From: G963667675 sp965197565
Lineage (GTDB): Bacteria; Chloroflexota; Dehalococcoidia; Lucifugimonadales; UBA3495
Direction: 5' to 3'
NCBI GenBank assembly: GCA_965197565.1
Contig: CBDANK010000004.1
Span: 248,001-312,000, forward strand
Length of the DNA: 64,000 nucleotides
Position 1 is the stretch's first letter. Each line of letters starts with the position of its first letter. Of this stretch, positions 34,489-43,773 are shown one piece after another. The translations under genes and the position numbers were made by a program. The notes under the pieces were generated by a model. That model ran no database searches, had not been told where the DNA came from, and worked only from the letters and a program-made list of their open reading frames with translations.

Positions 34489-35331
34489 TTATTGACCCAG
34501 GAACGAGGCTAACTGGGAAATGAAGTCCTCCGGATTATCTTCGAAGACCATGTGACCGGCCCTCTGGACCTCCACCAGCTTCCCTTGGGCCAGTTCATCC
34601 TCCATCCGGCGGGCCACTTCCGGGCTCAGAAGGTCGGTGTCCGTCCCTCTGACCACCAGGGTGGGGCAGGTAATCCGGGCCAGAGCAGGCCAGAGATCGG
34701 GGGCCGGAGCGGCGGCGCCTTGGCGCCGCTGCTCCCTGATAGCCAGATCGTAGCGCCAGCCGAACTTTCCGTTGGGCAGCTCTTTGGTGGCGTACTGCAA
34801 GCGCCGCCGCAGGACCGGGTCGGCGGCGAAACGGTTCTGTTTAGCCATGTGTTCCACCACCGCATCGAAGGAGTCGAACTCCTCGGGCACCTCGCTGACC
34901 TCTCTGCTAATGCGTTCCGCGCCTTTCCGGTCTATTACCGGGCCTACGTCCACGATGATTAGCTTTTGCACCTTTTCCGGGTAACGGGCGGTAAAGGCCA
35001 TGCTGTTGCGGCCTCCCATGGAATGACCTGCCAGCAAGAAAGAGTCCAGTCCCAGGGCCTCGCAGAAAGCAGCAAGGTCGGCCACGTATGCTTCGGTGCT
35101 GTAATCCCCGCTAGGGGCCCAATCGCTGTCTCCCCGGCCTCGCTGATCCAAGGCCAGGACGTGATAGTCCTGGCACATGGCGGCGGAAACGTCGTCCCAG
35201 GAGTGGGCGTGCCCACGCAGGCCGTGGAGCAATACCATGACCGGCCTGCCTACGGTACCCCAGTCAAGATAGTGCAGCCTCAGCCCGTTGGCGGTAACCG
35301 TTTTGTCTTGAGGTTTAATCCCGGTGGTCAT
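34489..35331 (-). CDS. Alpha/beta hydrolase (carboxylesterase-like)
   Basis: A 280-residue alpha/beta hydrolase. MVLLHGLRGHAHSWDDV gives the HG oxyanion strand, LLAGHSMGGRNS the Ser elbow, LVVRGTDTDLLSP the Asp and VQRAGHMVFEDNPED the His. The residues after DQRGRGDSDWAPSGDYSTEA are typical of the epoxide hydrolase/haloperoxidase-like group. It starts the two-hydrolase unit (its start is followed by a 550 bp repeat-rich gap). Confidence 0.88.
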   Translation of the reverse strand: MTTGIKPQDKTVTANGLRLHYLDWGTVGRPVMVLLHGLRGHAHSWDDVSAAMCQDYHVLALDQRGRGDSDWAPSGDYSTEAYVADLAAFCEALGLDSFLLAGHSMGGRNSMAFTARYPEKVQKLIIVDVGPVIDRKGAERISREVSEVPEEFDSFDAVVEHMAKQNRFAADPVLRRRLQYATKELPNGKFGWRYDLAIREQRRQGAAAPAPDLWPALARITCPTLVVRGTDTDLLSPEVARRMEDELAQGKLVEVQRAGHMVFEDNPEDFISQLASFLGQ

Positions 35332-35425
35332 ATATCATCCTCCAAAGGTGTCCTGGAGTGAATGCCGTTCAAGTTGCCCCAGTTTAGCATAGCCGGACTG
35401 CCTTTACCCACCACGGCAAGGCCAA

Positions 35426-35831
35426 TGGGTGCGCCTTAGATTTTTGCGGGGACCGGACTCGGGCCGGATTCGTTTGTTGGTCCGAACGAATAACGAACGA
35501 ATCGGCCGCGGGGCTGAAATCCTCCTTCGCGAAAGGGGGGCCGGCAGCGGCCGGTGTCCGGTCGCGGACCCAGACCCTTCGACTCCACCGTGCTTCGCTG
35601 GGGACGAAGGGAGATCGAGGGAGGCTTTTGGCGGTTGGGACCTGGGCAACATGGTTTCAGTTTGGGTATTGGCCTTCCGGCTTGTCAAGGAAGAGGTGGC
35701 ATTGAGGTAATCGTTTAGACCGGTAAGCAGCCGGACGGGGAAATCCCCCTTTGCGAAAGGGGGAGACCCGGCAGTGGAGTCGATGATGCGGCGGGCCTAC
35801 GACATGGGCGTAAAATCTTGGGGCGCACCCA
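35426..35831. repeat. MITE-like 406 bp block with 20 bp inverted ends
   Basis: TGGGTGCGCCTTAGATTTT at 35426-35444 and AAAATCTTGGGGCGCACCCA at 35812-35831 are complementary except for one gap. The interior has no protein gene but includes CGCGAAAGGGGGG and CCCCCTTTGCGAAAGGGGG stems of the kind seen at 32045. It fills most of the gap between the hydrolases and the LLM pair. Confidence 0.6.
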
Positions 35832-35881
35832 AGGCTAATCCAGGGCCGGGCGCTCTTTAGATAAATTCTACGGGATAATTT

Positions 35882-36736
35882 CTACGCCAAAAACCGGCTG
35901 GCGACCTTTTCCATTTCCTGAAGGGCCTGACCGCCTTCGCTATGCTCCAGCCAGATGGTCATACGGTCGGCGCCGGCCTGTTCGTAGTCTTTGACGGCTT
36001 CCCGGTCCTTAAACTGGCCTGGACCGCCGAAGACCAGGACATGGATGGATTCGGGGTCTCGCCCCGCTTTTTGAGCGAGGTCGTCCAGGGTTTGCCGGCC
36101 TCGTTTGATTTCGTCGGCCGAGGCCCGGGCGGGCATCCAACCATCTCCCCACGCCACCACCCGTTTGAAGACATTGCGCGCCCTGCCTCCCAGAAGTACC
36201 GGCGGGTGCGGTTTTTGGGCTGGCTTGGGGAGAGATTTCAGCGGCGGGAAGTCATAATAGAGCCCGTGATACTCGGACTCTTCCTTGGTCCACAGTTCCT
36301 TCATAGCCAGCACGGCGTCCCGGGCCTGGGTCCAGCGGTGGGGAAAGTCTCCTCCCATTATCTCGGTCTCCTCTTTGAGCCCGCCGGCGCCGATTCCGAA
36401 TATGAATCGGCCGTTGGAAAAGTGGTCCAGCGTGGCTACCTCTTTGGCCAAGAGCAACGGGTTGTGTTCCGGGACCAAGCAGATTGCGGTGCCAAGCTTG
36501 ATAGTAGCGGTAGCCGCCGACGCCCGGGCCAAGGCCACAAATGGGTCCACGATCTGATTATAAGGTTCGGGGTTGGGGCCGTCTGGGGAGTATGGGTCGC
36601 GGCTCGGGGTCCCAATGGGTACGATCGGCAACTCCGGCACCCAGTAGGACTCGAAACCCAGCTCCTCGGCCCGTTTCGCCAGCACGGCGGGGTCCATGGC
36701 AGAGCCCGTCTGGAACACAAAAATGCCTATTTCCAT
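35882..36736 (-). CDS. LLM-class F420-type oxidoreductase (tandem copy 2)
   Basis: A 284-residue TIM-barrel enzyme of the F420-dependent LLM group (TIGR03619-like layout). ATG 36736 (MEIGIFVFQ) follows GAGGTGAG. Core motifs are ELGFESYWVPEL, IKLGTAICLVPEHNPLLLAKEVATLD, NGRFIFGIGAGGLKEETEIMGG, KPHPPVLLGGRARNVFKRV and WGDGWMPARA. It is about 75 percent identical by eye to the adjacent copy at 36793-37647. The two share cofactor-site residues but differ around PIVPIGTPSRDPYSPDG, near the expected substrate pocket, suggesting divergence in substrate. Confidence 0.88.
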   Translation of the reverse strand: MEIGIFVFQTGSAMDPAVLAKRAEELGFESYWVPELPIVPIGTPSRDPYSPDGPNPEPYNQIVDPFVALARASAATATIKLGTAICLVPEHNPLLLAKEVATLDHFSNGRFIFGIGAGGLKEETEIMGGDFPHRWTQARDAVLAMKELWTKEESEYHGLYYDFPPLKSLPKPAQKPHPPVLLGGRARNVFKRVVAWGDGWMPARASADEIKRGRQTLDDLAQKAGRDPESIHVLVFGGPGQFKDREAVKDYEQAGADRMTIWLEHSEGGQALQEMEKVASRFLA

Positions 36737-36792
36737 CCTCACCTCTTTAGATTTATGACTATCGTAAAGCCGTCTAACTTTTCGTCTAACTT

Positions 36793-37647
36793 CTAAAGGA
36801 ACACCTGGCGGGCGATCTGCTCCATTTCCTGGATAGCCTGGTTGCCTTCAGTGTTGTCCAGCCAGATGGTCGCCCGGTCGACGCCGGCCTGTTCCAGGTC
36901 TTTGATGGCTTCCCGATCTCTAAACTGGCCGGGACCGCCGAAAGCCAGGACCTGGATGGATGCGGGGTCCCGCCCCGCTTTTTGAGCAAGGTCGTTCAAG
37001 GTTTCCCGGCCCTGTATGATCTCGTTCACCGAACCCCGGCTGGGCATCCAGCCGTCTCCCCACTCCACAACACGCTTGAAGACATTTCGCGCCGCCCCCC
37101 CTAGAAAGACCGGCGGGTGAGGCTTTTGGGCCGGTTTGGGGAATGATCTAACCGGCGGGAAGTCGTAATAGGCCCCGTGATATTCCGCTTCTTCCTTGGT
37201 CCATAGCTCCTTCATGGCCAGTACGGCGTCCCGGGTCTGGGTCCAGCGGTGGGCAAAGTCTCCCCCCATAATCTCGGTCTCCTCTTTGAGCCAGCCGGCG
37301 CCGATGCCAAAGATGAACCGGCCGTTGGAAAAGTGGTCCAGCGTGGCTACCTCTTTGGCCAAGAGCAGCGGGTTATGCTCCGGCACCAAGCAGATGCCGG
37401 TCCCCAGCTTGATGGAGGTGGTTACTGCCGAAGCCCGGGCCAAGGCCACAAATGGGTCCACGATCCGGTTGTAGGGTTCGGGGATGACGCCGTCGGGGAA
37501 GGTCGAGGTTACAGCCGTCGCCTCAAGGGGTATGATCCCGTGTTCCGGCACCCAGAATGACTCGAAACCCAGTTCCTCGGCCCGCTTCGCCAGCACGGCG
37601 GGGTCCAGGGAAGAGCCTGTCTGGAACACGAAAATGCCTATATCCAT
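36793..37647 (-). CDS. LLM-class F420-type oxidoreductase (tandem copy 1)
   Basis: A 284-residue paralogue of the next gene. ATG 37647 (MDIGIFVFQTGSS) is preceded by GGAGGTGATT; a GTG six bases earlier is in frame. It has IKLGTGICLVPEHNPL, NGRFIFGIGAGWLKEETEIMGG, PHPPVFLGGAARNVFKRVVEWGDGWMP and IQVLAFGGPGQFRDREA. It lies 43 bp downstream of cobI's end and 56 bp upstream of its twin, so a local duplication within one message is likely. Substrate unknown; if F420 is the cofactor, reductase or dehydrogenase chemistry is expected rather than O2-dependent luciferase chemistry. Confidence 0.88.
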   Translation of the reverse strand: MDIGIFVFQTGSSLDPAVLAKRAEELGFESFWVPEHGIIPLEATAVTSTFPDGVIPEPYNRIVDPFVALARASAVTTSIKLGTGICLVPEHNPLLLAKEVATLDHFSNGRFIFGIGAGWLKEETEIMGGDFAHRWTQTRDAVLAMKELWTKEEAEYHGAYYDFPPVRSFPKPAQKPHPPVFLGGAARNVFKRVVEWGDGWMPSRGSVNEIIQGRETLNDLAQKAGRDPASIQVLAFGGPGQFRDREAIKDLEQAGVDRATIWLDNTEGNQAIQEMEQIARQVFL

Positions 37648-37690
37648 AATCACCTCCGGCGGCGCAAATCGTGCTATTCGTGAGAAAGGT

Positions 37691-38416
37691 CTACCGTTGG
37701 ATGATAAGCAGCGAAAAGTAGTCCAAGTCTTCCTCGGTTAACTGATGGATCTCTTGGACCACCTCTTCATGCTGTGTCGTTGCCCGGCGGACGTAAATGG
37801 CCTTTCCCGCCAGCCCCAAACTTTCCAGATTGGCTAGGGCCCGCAGAAGGGTAAGATTGACCTCCATAAGGACAATCGTGTCGTAGCTGGTGATGGCTTC
37901 CCGCAGGTCGTCGATGCCGTAAACGGCCGGCAGGATAGCCAGTCGTTGTCCATGAGTGGCCAGGGGCACGCCGGCACTGGCCGCCGCCGCCATCACCGAC
38001 GAAACTCCGGGTATCACTTCGATCTCGACATCCGGATAAGCACTGCGGACGCTTGCCAGCAAGTAGGAAAACTCGCTGTAAAGCATGGGATCGCCTTCGG
38101 TGATGAAAGCCACGTCTTGGCCTTTGCTTAAACGCTCGCCGATTTGGGCCGCCGCGTCCCGCCAGGTTTGCTCGCTCACCGGGGTGTCGTCGGAAGGGAC
38201 GATTATGCTGACGAGTTCGGGTTTAGCTTCTTCTAAGAAACCTCGAACTACGCTCAAAGCGTAGCTTTCCCGGCCGTCGTCCAATTGAGTAAAGCAAATA
38301 GCCCCGACCCGCTGCAGTAGCCGCTGGGCCTTGACGGTCAGTAGCTCCGGGTCGCCAGGACCCACGCCGATGCTGTAAAGGCGGCCGCTGTCTCCCGCTG
38401 ATGATGCGCTGGTCAT
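37691..38416 (-). CDS. cobI: Precorrin-2 C20-methyltransferase
   Basis: A 241-residue tetrapyrrole methylase. YSIGVGPGDPELLTVKAQR near the N-terminus is the family signature, ITEGDPMLYSEFSYL the second, and VIPGVSSVMAAAASAG the third; they form the SAM pocket. The combination matches CobI/CbiL, which adds the C20 methyl in corrin synthesis. No other cobalamin gene is in the window. It is downstream of leuS (7 bp gap) and upstream of the LLM twins, perhaps by operon fusion rather than shared function. Confidence 0.85.
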   Translation of the reverse strand: MTSASSAGDSGRLYSIGVGPGDPELLTVKAQRLLQRVGAICFTQLDDGRESYALSVVRGFLEEAKPELVSIIVPSDDTPVSEQTWRDAAAQIGERLSKGQDVAFITEGDPMLYSEFSYLLASVRSAYPDVEIEVIPGVSSVMAAAASAGVPLATHGQRLAILPAVYGIDDLREAITSYDTIVLMEVNLTLLRALANLESLGLAGKAIYVRRATTQHEEVVQEIHQLTEEDLDYFSLLIIQR

Positions 38417-38423
38417 CCGGCTA

Positions 38424-40922
38424 TCACTTCACCACCAGGTTCACCAAGCGTCCAGGCACGTAGACGGCCTTGGTCACCGGCTTGCCTTCGGTGTAAGACT
38501 TGATCCGTGGGCTGGCCAAAGCCAATTGCTGCGCCGCTTCCTCTTCAATGTCGGCAGGGACCTCCAGCCTGTCCCTGACCTTGCCATTGACCTGCACCAC
38601 CAAGGTAATCGTATCCTCGGAGGCCAGAGTATCGTCCCAGGTGGGAAAGGGCTGCTGGTGGATGCTGTACTGACGCCCCGTCCGCTCCCACAGCTCTTCG
38701 GATATATGGGGAGCGATGGGTGACAGCATCAGCAAGAACTTCTCGACACACTCCCTCCAGGTTTCCGAGTCGACGCCGGCGTCGGCCCACACCCGGTTAA
38801 GGTGATTGGAGAATTCCATCAGCGCGGCGATGCAGGTGTTGAACTTGAACCGGTCCAGGTCGTTGTAGCACTTGCGGACGGTCTGGTGCAGCAGGCGGCG
38901 GGTGTCCCGGATGCTTTGACTCGGCTGCGGGTGAGCCTGTCCAGTTCCTGGGCCGGCGTCAAGGTTAGCGGGGTCGCGCATTAGGATGTCCCACACCCGG
39001 TTGAGCCAGCGGGCCATGCCGTTAATGCCCACCTCGCTCCAAGGGCCTCCCTGGTCCCAGGGACCGATGAACATCAAGAAGCAGCGAACGGCGTCGGCGC
39101 CCAGTTGGGTCACCACCTCGTCGGGATTGACGACATTGCCCCGGCTCTTGCTCATTTTCTCGTGGTCTTCTCCCAGGATCACACCCTGGTTGTACAAACG
39201 CAGAAAAGGCTCCTCGAACTCCACCAGTCCCATATCGTGAAGCCCCTTGATGAAGAAGCGGGAGTACAGCAGATGCATTACGGCGTGTTCGGCGCCGCCG
39301 GTGTATTGGTCGACGGAGAGCCAACGTTTGGCCGCCAGCGGGTCCACGGGCCCTTCATGGTAATCAGGGCTTAGGTAGCGCATCATGTACCACGATGAAT
39401 CCATGAAGGTGTCCATCGTATCGGTCTCGCGGCGGGCCGGACCCCCGCATTGGGGACAGCCGGTATTGACGAACTCCTGGTTTGAAGCCAAGGGCGACTC
39501 GCCGGTGGGTTTGAATTCGGCGTCGGAGGGCAAGAGCACCGGCAGTTGGTCCTCCGGCACCGGGACCACCCCGCACTTGTCGCAATAGACCATTGGTATC
39601 GGCGTGCCCCAGTACCTCTGGCGGGAGATCAGCCAGTCGCGCAGCCGGTAGGACACAGTACGCCGGCCCCAACCGTAACGTTCTATATCGTCGGCGATAG
39701 CGTCCATTCCCTCTTCGTTGGTCAGGCCCTCGTAGCGTCCGGAGTTAGTCATGAACCCGTCGCCCAGATACGCTTCGGTCAACTCGCTGCCGTCCCAAGA
39801 CAAAGGGGCCACCACAATGCGGATGGGAAGCCCGTGCTTCCGGGCGAAGACAAAGTCCCTGGCGTCGTGGGCCGGGACGCCCATAACCGCACCTGTTCCA
39901 TAGCTCATCAGCGCATAATCGCTGATGAAGATGGGCACCCGCTCGCCATTGAGACGGTTCACCGCGTAAGAGCCGAGCAACTCGCCTGTCTTTTCGGTTT
40001 CGGTGGACAAGCGGTCGATTTCCGAGGTCTGGCGGGCCTGGGAGACATAAGCTTCCACAGCAGACCGCCGGTCTTCGGTGGTCAATTCGGCCACCAAAGG
40101 GTGCTCGGGCGCCAGCACCAAGAAGGTCACGCCAAAAATCGTGTCGATCCGGGTGGTAAAAGTGCGTATCTCCTTCTCACTCGCGTTCAGATGGGAGATG
40201 TCGAAACTTATTTCGACTCCTTCGCTCCGCCCGATCCAGTTGGTTTGCATGGTCAGGATCTTGTCCGGCCAATCGGCAAGGCCGCTGAAGTCCAATAGAC
40301 GCTCGGCATAGTCGGTAATCTTAAAGAACCACTGCTCCAAGTCGCGGCGGGTGACGGTCGCGCCGCACCGCTCGCAAGCTCCATTAACCACTTGCTCGTT
40401 GGCCAACACCGTTTGGCAGGATGGGCACCAGACCACCGGTGCTTGGCCCCGGTAGGCCAGTCCGCGTTGGTATAATTTCAAGAAATACCACTGGTTCCAG
40501 CGATAATATTCGGGGGAGCAAGTGTTGATTTCTCGCTCCCAGTCGTAGATCGCGCCTATGGAACGGAGTTGCCGGCGCATATTGTCGATGTTGCTCATAG
40601 TCCAGGTATAAGGGTGTATACCCCGGCTGATGGCAGCGTTCTCGGCGGGCAGCCCGAAGGCGTCGAACCCGATGGGGTGCAGCACGTTGTACCCCTGCAT
40701 ACGCCGGAAACGGGCGTGGCAATCGGATGGGGCCAAGGCATACCAATGACCGATGTGGAGGTCCCCTGATGGATAAGGGTACATGGTCATTTCGTACCAC
40801 TTGGGCTTGGAATCGGCGTCTTGGACCCGATGCAAACCGTCCTCAGCCCAGCGGTCCTGCCATTTGCGGTCAATTGCTACCGGGTCGTAACGTAGTCCCA
40901 CTTGCCTGGGATTAGCCGCCAT
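38424..40922 (-). CDS. leuS: Leucyl-tRNA synthetase
   Basis: An 832-residue bacterial-type LeuRS charging tRNA-Leu with leucine. ATG 40922 follows GGAGGTGACTGTTG. The HIGH motif is in PSGDLHIGHW (56-59), a zinc-ribbon is visible at CPSCQTVLANEQVVNGACERCGA, the CP1 editing domain has TTRIDTIFGVTFLVLAPEHP, and KMSKS is in GEDHEKMSKSRGN. The anticodon-binding and C-terminal VQVNGKVRDRL domains are complete. Length is normal. A plausible promoter lies at 40956-40985. cobI follows seven bases after the stop. Confidence 0.97.
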   Translation of the reverse strand: MAANPRQVGLRYDPVAIDRKWQDRWAEDGLHRVQDADSKPKWYEMTMYPYPSGDLHIGHWYALAPSDCHARFRRMQGYNVLHPIGFDAFGLPAENAAISRGIHPYTWTMSNIDNMRRQLRSIGAIYDWEREINTCSPEYYRWNQWYFLKLYQRGLAYRGQAPVVWCPSCQTVLANEQVVNGACERCGATVTRRDLEQWFFKITDYAERLLDFSGLADWPDKILTMQTNWIGRSEGVEISFDISHLNASEKEIRTFTTRIDTIFGVTFLVLAPEHPLVAELTTEDRRSAVEAYVSQARQTSEIDRLSTETEKTGELLGSYAVNRLNGERVPIFISDYALMSYGTGAVMGVPAHDARDFVFARKHGLPIRIVVAPLSWDGSELTEAYLGDGFMTNSGRYEGLTNEEGMDAIADDIERYGWGRRTVSYRLRDWLISRQRYWGTPIPMVYCDKCGVVPVPEDQLPVLLPSDAEFKPTGESPLASNQEFVNTGCPQCGGPARRETDTMDTFMDSSWYMMRYLSPDYHEGPVDPLAAKRWLSVDQYTGGAEHAVMHLLYSRFFIKGLHDMGLVEFEEPFLRLYNQGVILGEDHEKMSKSRGNVVNPDEVVTQLGADAVRCFLMFIGPWDQGGPWSEVGINGMARWLNRVWDILMRDPANLDAGPGTGQAHPQPSQSIRDTRRLLHQTVRKCYNDLDRFKFNTCIAALMEFSNHLNRVWADAGVDSETWRECVEKFLLMLSPIAPHISEELWERTGRQYSIHQQPFPTWDDTLASEDTITLVVQVNGKVRDRLEVPADIEEEAAQQLALASPRIKSYTEGKPVTKAVYVPGRLVNLVVK

Positions 40923-40955
40923 CAACAGTCACCTCCAAACAAGCTGTGCCCGCCC

Positions 40956-40985
40956 TATATACTAGCATACAAAGTTGCAGGTAAA
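40956..40985 (-). promoter_or_regulatory. Possible sigma70 promoter of leuS
   Basis: On the minus strand TTTACC (40985-40980) and TATATA (40961-40956) are separated by 18 bases, just upstream of the leuS ribosome site. The -35 box is weak. No T-box antiterminator consensus is present in the leader. Confidence 0.35.
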
Positions 40986-41100
40986 GGCCGCCGGTGATGA
41001 TTTCCGTATGCACAGTAAGCAACCTCTCTCCTTCCCTGGCTGGTTCCTCGCCTCCACTCTTAGCCGCTTCTAGCGATGGAACCCGCCGCAGGGGCTGCAG

Positions 41101-42546
41101 ATGAATCCGGAGCGACGGCCTAGGCGCGGAGATTTCATCATTCGCCAGCCCCGGCAGCGGGAGATGCTTCCCGTTGTGACCGAGGAGGCGCCGCCGCGGC
41201 ATCCTCGACGGCTTTTCACCTCTCCTTATATCCTGCTCTTCGGCTTTGTGTTGCTCATAGCCGTCGGCGGCGGGTTGCTTGCGTTGCCGCTGGCCAATGA
41301 CGAAAGCGGTTTCACCTCCCCCGTGACCTCATTCTTCACCGCCATATCCGCAGTAACAGTCACCGGGCTTACGCTGGTCGACACCAGCACCTACTGGAGC
41401 GACTTCGGCCAGGCTGTGATCTTCGTTCTCATGTTGGTCGGTGGTTTGGGATTTATGGCCGTGGCTACTTTCCTGCTGATCCTAATGGGCCAGCGGTCAA
41501 CCCTGCCGGAGCGGTTGGTCATGCGCGACACCATGGGCGTGGACCGCATGGTAGGGCTGCGTAGGATCACCAGCTACTTGTTTATGGTGGTATTCCTGAT
41601 TTATGCGGTTGGCGCGGCCGCCATCTTTTGGCGAATTGGCGGGTTAGACGGCATGAGCTTGGGGGAGTCGGTGTGGCAGTCGGTGTTCCTATCGGTGTCC
41701 AGCTTCAACAACGCGGGCTTCTCCATACTGCCCGAGTTGCCCCTAGGCAGCGGTCTGACCCGGATCGGGACAGAAGGGACATTGCTGGCGATAATGATGG
41801 TGCTTATCGTCCTGGGCAGCATCGGGTGGACAGTCCTAGTGGACGTGGCAAGGCATCGTAGATTTATCCGCTTCAGCCTAGACACCAAACTGGTCCTTGT
41901 GACCAGTCTATTCCTATGGGCCCTCGGAGCGGGAGTGTTTCTCCTGGCAGAGTTCACCAATGACGATACCATAGGCGGCCTTGTGTTGGGCGACAAGGTG
42001 GTTTCCGCCATTTTTCACTCGGTCAGCGGCCGCACCGCCGGGTTTACAGCCGTAGATTTCGGCCAAGTGGAGGATTTCACCAAACTAGTCTACCCCGGTC
42101 TGATGTTTATCGGAGGGGCTGCCGGCTCGGTGGCCGGCGGCATAAAGGTCGCAACCTTTGCCGTGATAATCGCTGCGGTTGTCTCCTCAGTGCGGGGGCG
42201 CTCCCAGGCCGAAGCCTTCGGCCGGGAAATCGCTCAGATTCAGATACTCAGGGCCATAACCGTGGCTGTGGTTGGGTTGGGGATTTTCCTCATATTACTG
42301 CCGATACTTACAGTGACAGACCCGAATATTCCATTTCTAAACCTGCTTTTTGAGACCGTGTCCGCCTTCGGCACCAACGGCTCCTCCACAGGAATAGTGC
42401 GGGACCTGAGCCTCATCGGCAAGGCCCTTTTTATGGCCGCCATGCTCGTCGGCCGTTTGGGGCCTCTCACATTAGCCCTGGCTCTGGCGCCTCGGGAGGA
42501 AGGGATGCTATATCGCTATGTCCAGGAAAGAGTTAGAATAGGCTGA
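41101..42546 (+). CDS. trkH: TrkH/KtrB-type potassium transporter subunit
   Basis: A 481-residue inner-membrane K+ channel-like protein of the TrkH/KtrB superfamily. About ten hydrophobic segments are visible, with four pore loops of the P-loop fold carrying selectivity Gly residues: AVTVTGLTL, SSFNNAGFS, SGRTAGFTA and AFGTNGSST. The N-terminal 40 residues are basic and cytoplasmic. First gene of a plus-strand operon with three TrkA-type proteins and a universal stress protein. It is divergent from leuS (about 178 bp apart). Confidence 0.93.
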   Translation: MNPERRPRRGDFIIRQPRQREMLPVVTEEAPPRHPRRLFTSPYILLFGFVLLIAVGGGLLALPLANDESGFTSPVTSFFTAISAVTVTGLTLVDTSTYWSDFGQAVIFVLMLVGGLGFMAVATFLLILMGQRSTLPERLVMRDTMGVDRMVGLRRITSYLFMVVFLIYAVGAAAIFWRIGGLDGMSLGESVWQSVFLSVSSFNNAGFSILPELPLGSGLTRIGTEGTLLAIMMVLIVLGSIGWTVLVDVARHRRFIRFSLDTKLVLVTSLFLWALGAGVFLLAEFTNDDTIGGLVLGDKVVSAIFHSVSGRTAGFTAVDFGQVEDFTKLVYPGLMFIGGAAGSVAGGIKVATFAVIIAAVVSSVRGRSQAEAFGREIAQIQILRAITVAVVGLGIFLILLPILTVTDPNIPFLNLLFETVSAFGTNGSSTGIVRDLSLIGKALFMAAMLVGRLGPLTLALALAPREEGMLYRYVQERVRIG

Positions 42547-42558
42547 CGGAGAAACGGA

Positions 42559-43263
42559 ATGAAAAAACAAGTGTGCGTCATCGGTGTGGGCAGGTTCGGC
42601 GCTGCGGTAGCCCGGGAGTTGTACCAATCGGGCCATGACGTCTTGGCTATTGATATTGATGAGGCCAAGATTCAGGATTTACTCGGCCAAGTGACCTACG
42701 CGGTCCGGGCCGATGCTTCCAGCGAGTCGGTCATCAAGGAGTTGGACGTGGCCGATTTCGATGTGGCGGTGGTGGCTCTCGGCGGCGAAAACGTGCAGGC
42801 CAGCATCATGATCACCGTCTTGCTCAAGAGCGTTGGAGTCCCCTTCGTCATTGCCCGGGCCGCTACCGAGTTACACGGTTCCACTCTTGAGCGAGTGGGC
42901 GCCGACAGAGTAGTCTATCCCGAGATGGAGAGCGCTCGCAGGACGGCCCACATAGGTTTCGATCCGGGGATTATAGACTACATGCCGGTTGTGCCTAATT
43001 TCGGAATCAGCAAGATGCGTCCGCCCGAGCCAATGATCGGCCACACCTTGGAGGAAGTAGGGTTGGCGGGGTCCCCGGATAGGCACGGGGTTTCGGTGCT
43101 GGCCATCCGGCGGGGCCGCACTTCCTTGTTGCATCCGGCCAAGGAGGAAGAGATACGACCGGGAGACGTTTTGATTGTGGCCGGCACCAATGAGCATATA
43201 GGCCGCCTGAGTGATGCGGCGCGGGAGTTGCCGCCGCCGGTGGCGGCTGAGACCGGAGTTTGA
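42559..43263 (+). CDS. trkA: TrkA/KtrA regulatory subunit
   Basis: A 234-residue gating ring protein with an RCK_N Rossmann domain (CVIGVGRFGAAVARELYQSGHD, nucleotide loop at about residues 8-14, acidic D near 33) and an RCK_C domain (MIGHTLEEVGLAGSPDRHGVSVLAIRRG). It binds ATP/ADP or NAD(H) and controls the TrkH pore. Starts 12 bp after trkH. Canonical and intact. Confidence 0.93.
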   Translation: MKKQVCVIGVGRFGAAVARELYQSGHDVLAIDIDEAKIQDLLGQVTYAVRADASSESVIKELDVADFDVAVVALGGENVQASIMITVLLKSVGVPFVIARAATELHGSTLERVGADRVVYPEMESARRTAHIGFDPGIIDYMPVVPNFGISKMRPPEPMIGHTLEEVGLAGSPDRHGVSVLAIRRGRTSLLHPAKEEEIRPGDVLIVAGTNEHIGRLSDAARELPPPVAAETGV

Positions 43264-43313
43264 AGCCGTATCGAGGTCCAGCCTCAGACCATCGATAGGA
43301 CGGGTGCCGGAAA

Positions 43314-43769
43314 ATGCGACTAGACGCCAAGCGAGTGTTGGTGCCGGTGAACGGGAGCGAGGTAAGCGAGCGGACCTTCCGTTGGGCTTGCCAAACGGCG
43401 CGAGGATCCAAGGCTGAGCTTCACGCAGTATACGTCATTGAGGTGCCCTTGGATTTGCCGTTGGAGGCCGAAATAACCGCCGACATTAACCGGGGAGAAG
43501 ATATTCTAACCCGAATGGAAGGCATAGCTTCCGAAGAAAAGTGCAAGAACATGGAGGCCAGGTTTCTACGAGCACGGCGCCCCGGCCCGGCCATCGTGCT
43601 GGAGGCCGAGGCCCGTCAGGTGGACCTTATCATCATGGGCATTCCTTACCGGCAGAAGCTGGGTTCATGGCACATGGGGGCCACCGCCGAGTACGTCTTC
43701 CACAATGCCGCTTGCCAGATGATTCTTTGGCGGCAATCGGCGAAGTCTCCGGTTTTGCTCAGAGACTAG
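43314..43769 (+). CDS. Universal stress protein A-like protein
   Basis: A 151-residue UspA-domain protein. RVLVPVNGSEVSERTFRWA is the first strand/helix and LIIMGIPYRQKLGSWHMGATAEYVFHNA the nucleotide-loop region; the consensus G-2x-G-9x-G(S/T) is present as GATAEYV with altered spacing. It sits between the first and second TrkA-like genes, which suggests ATP-sensing linked to K+ transport. About 50 bp after trkA, no strong ribosome site. Confidence 0.85.
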   Translation: MRLDAKRVLVPVNGSEVSERTFRWACQTARGSKAELHAVYVIEVPLDLPLEAEITADINRGEDILTRMEGIASEEKCKNMEARFLRARRPGPAIVLEAEARQVDLIIMGIPYRQKLGSWHMGATAEYVFHNAACQMILWRQSAKSPVLLRD

Positions 43770-43773
43770 CCGG

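Noticed and set aside
40923..41100. Possible T-box leader of leuS
   Set aside because: No AGGGTGGNACCGCG-type antiterminator or clear specifier stem was found.
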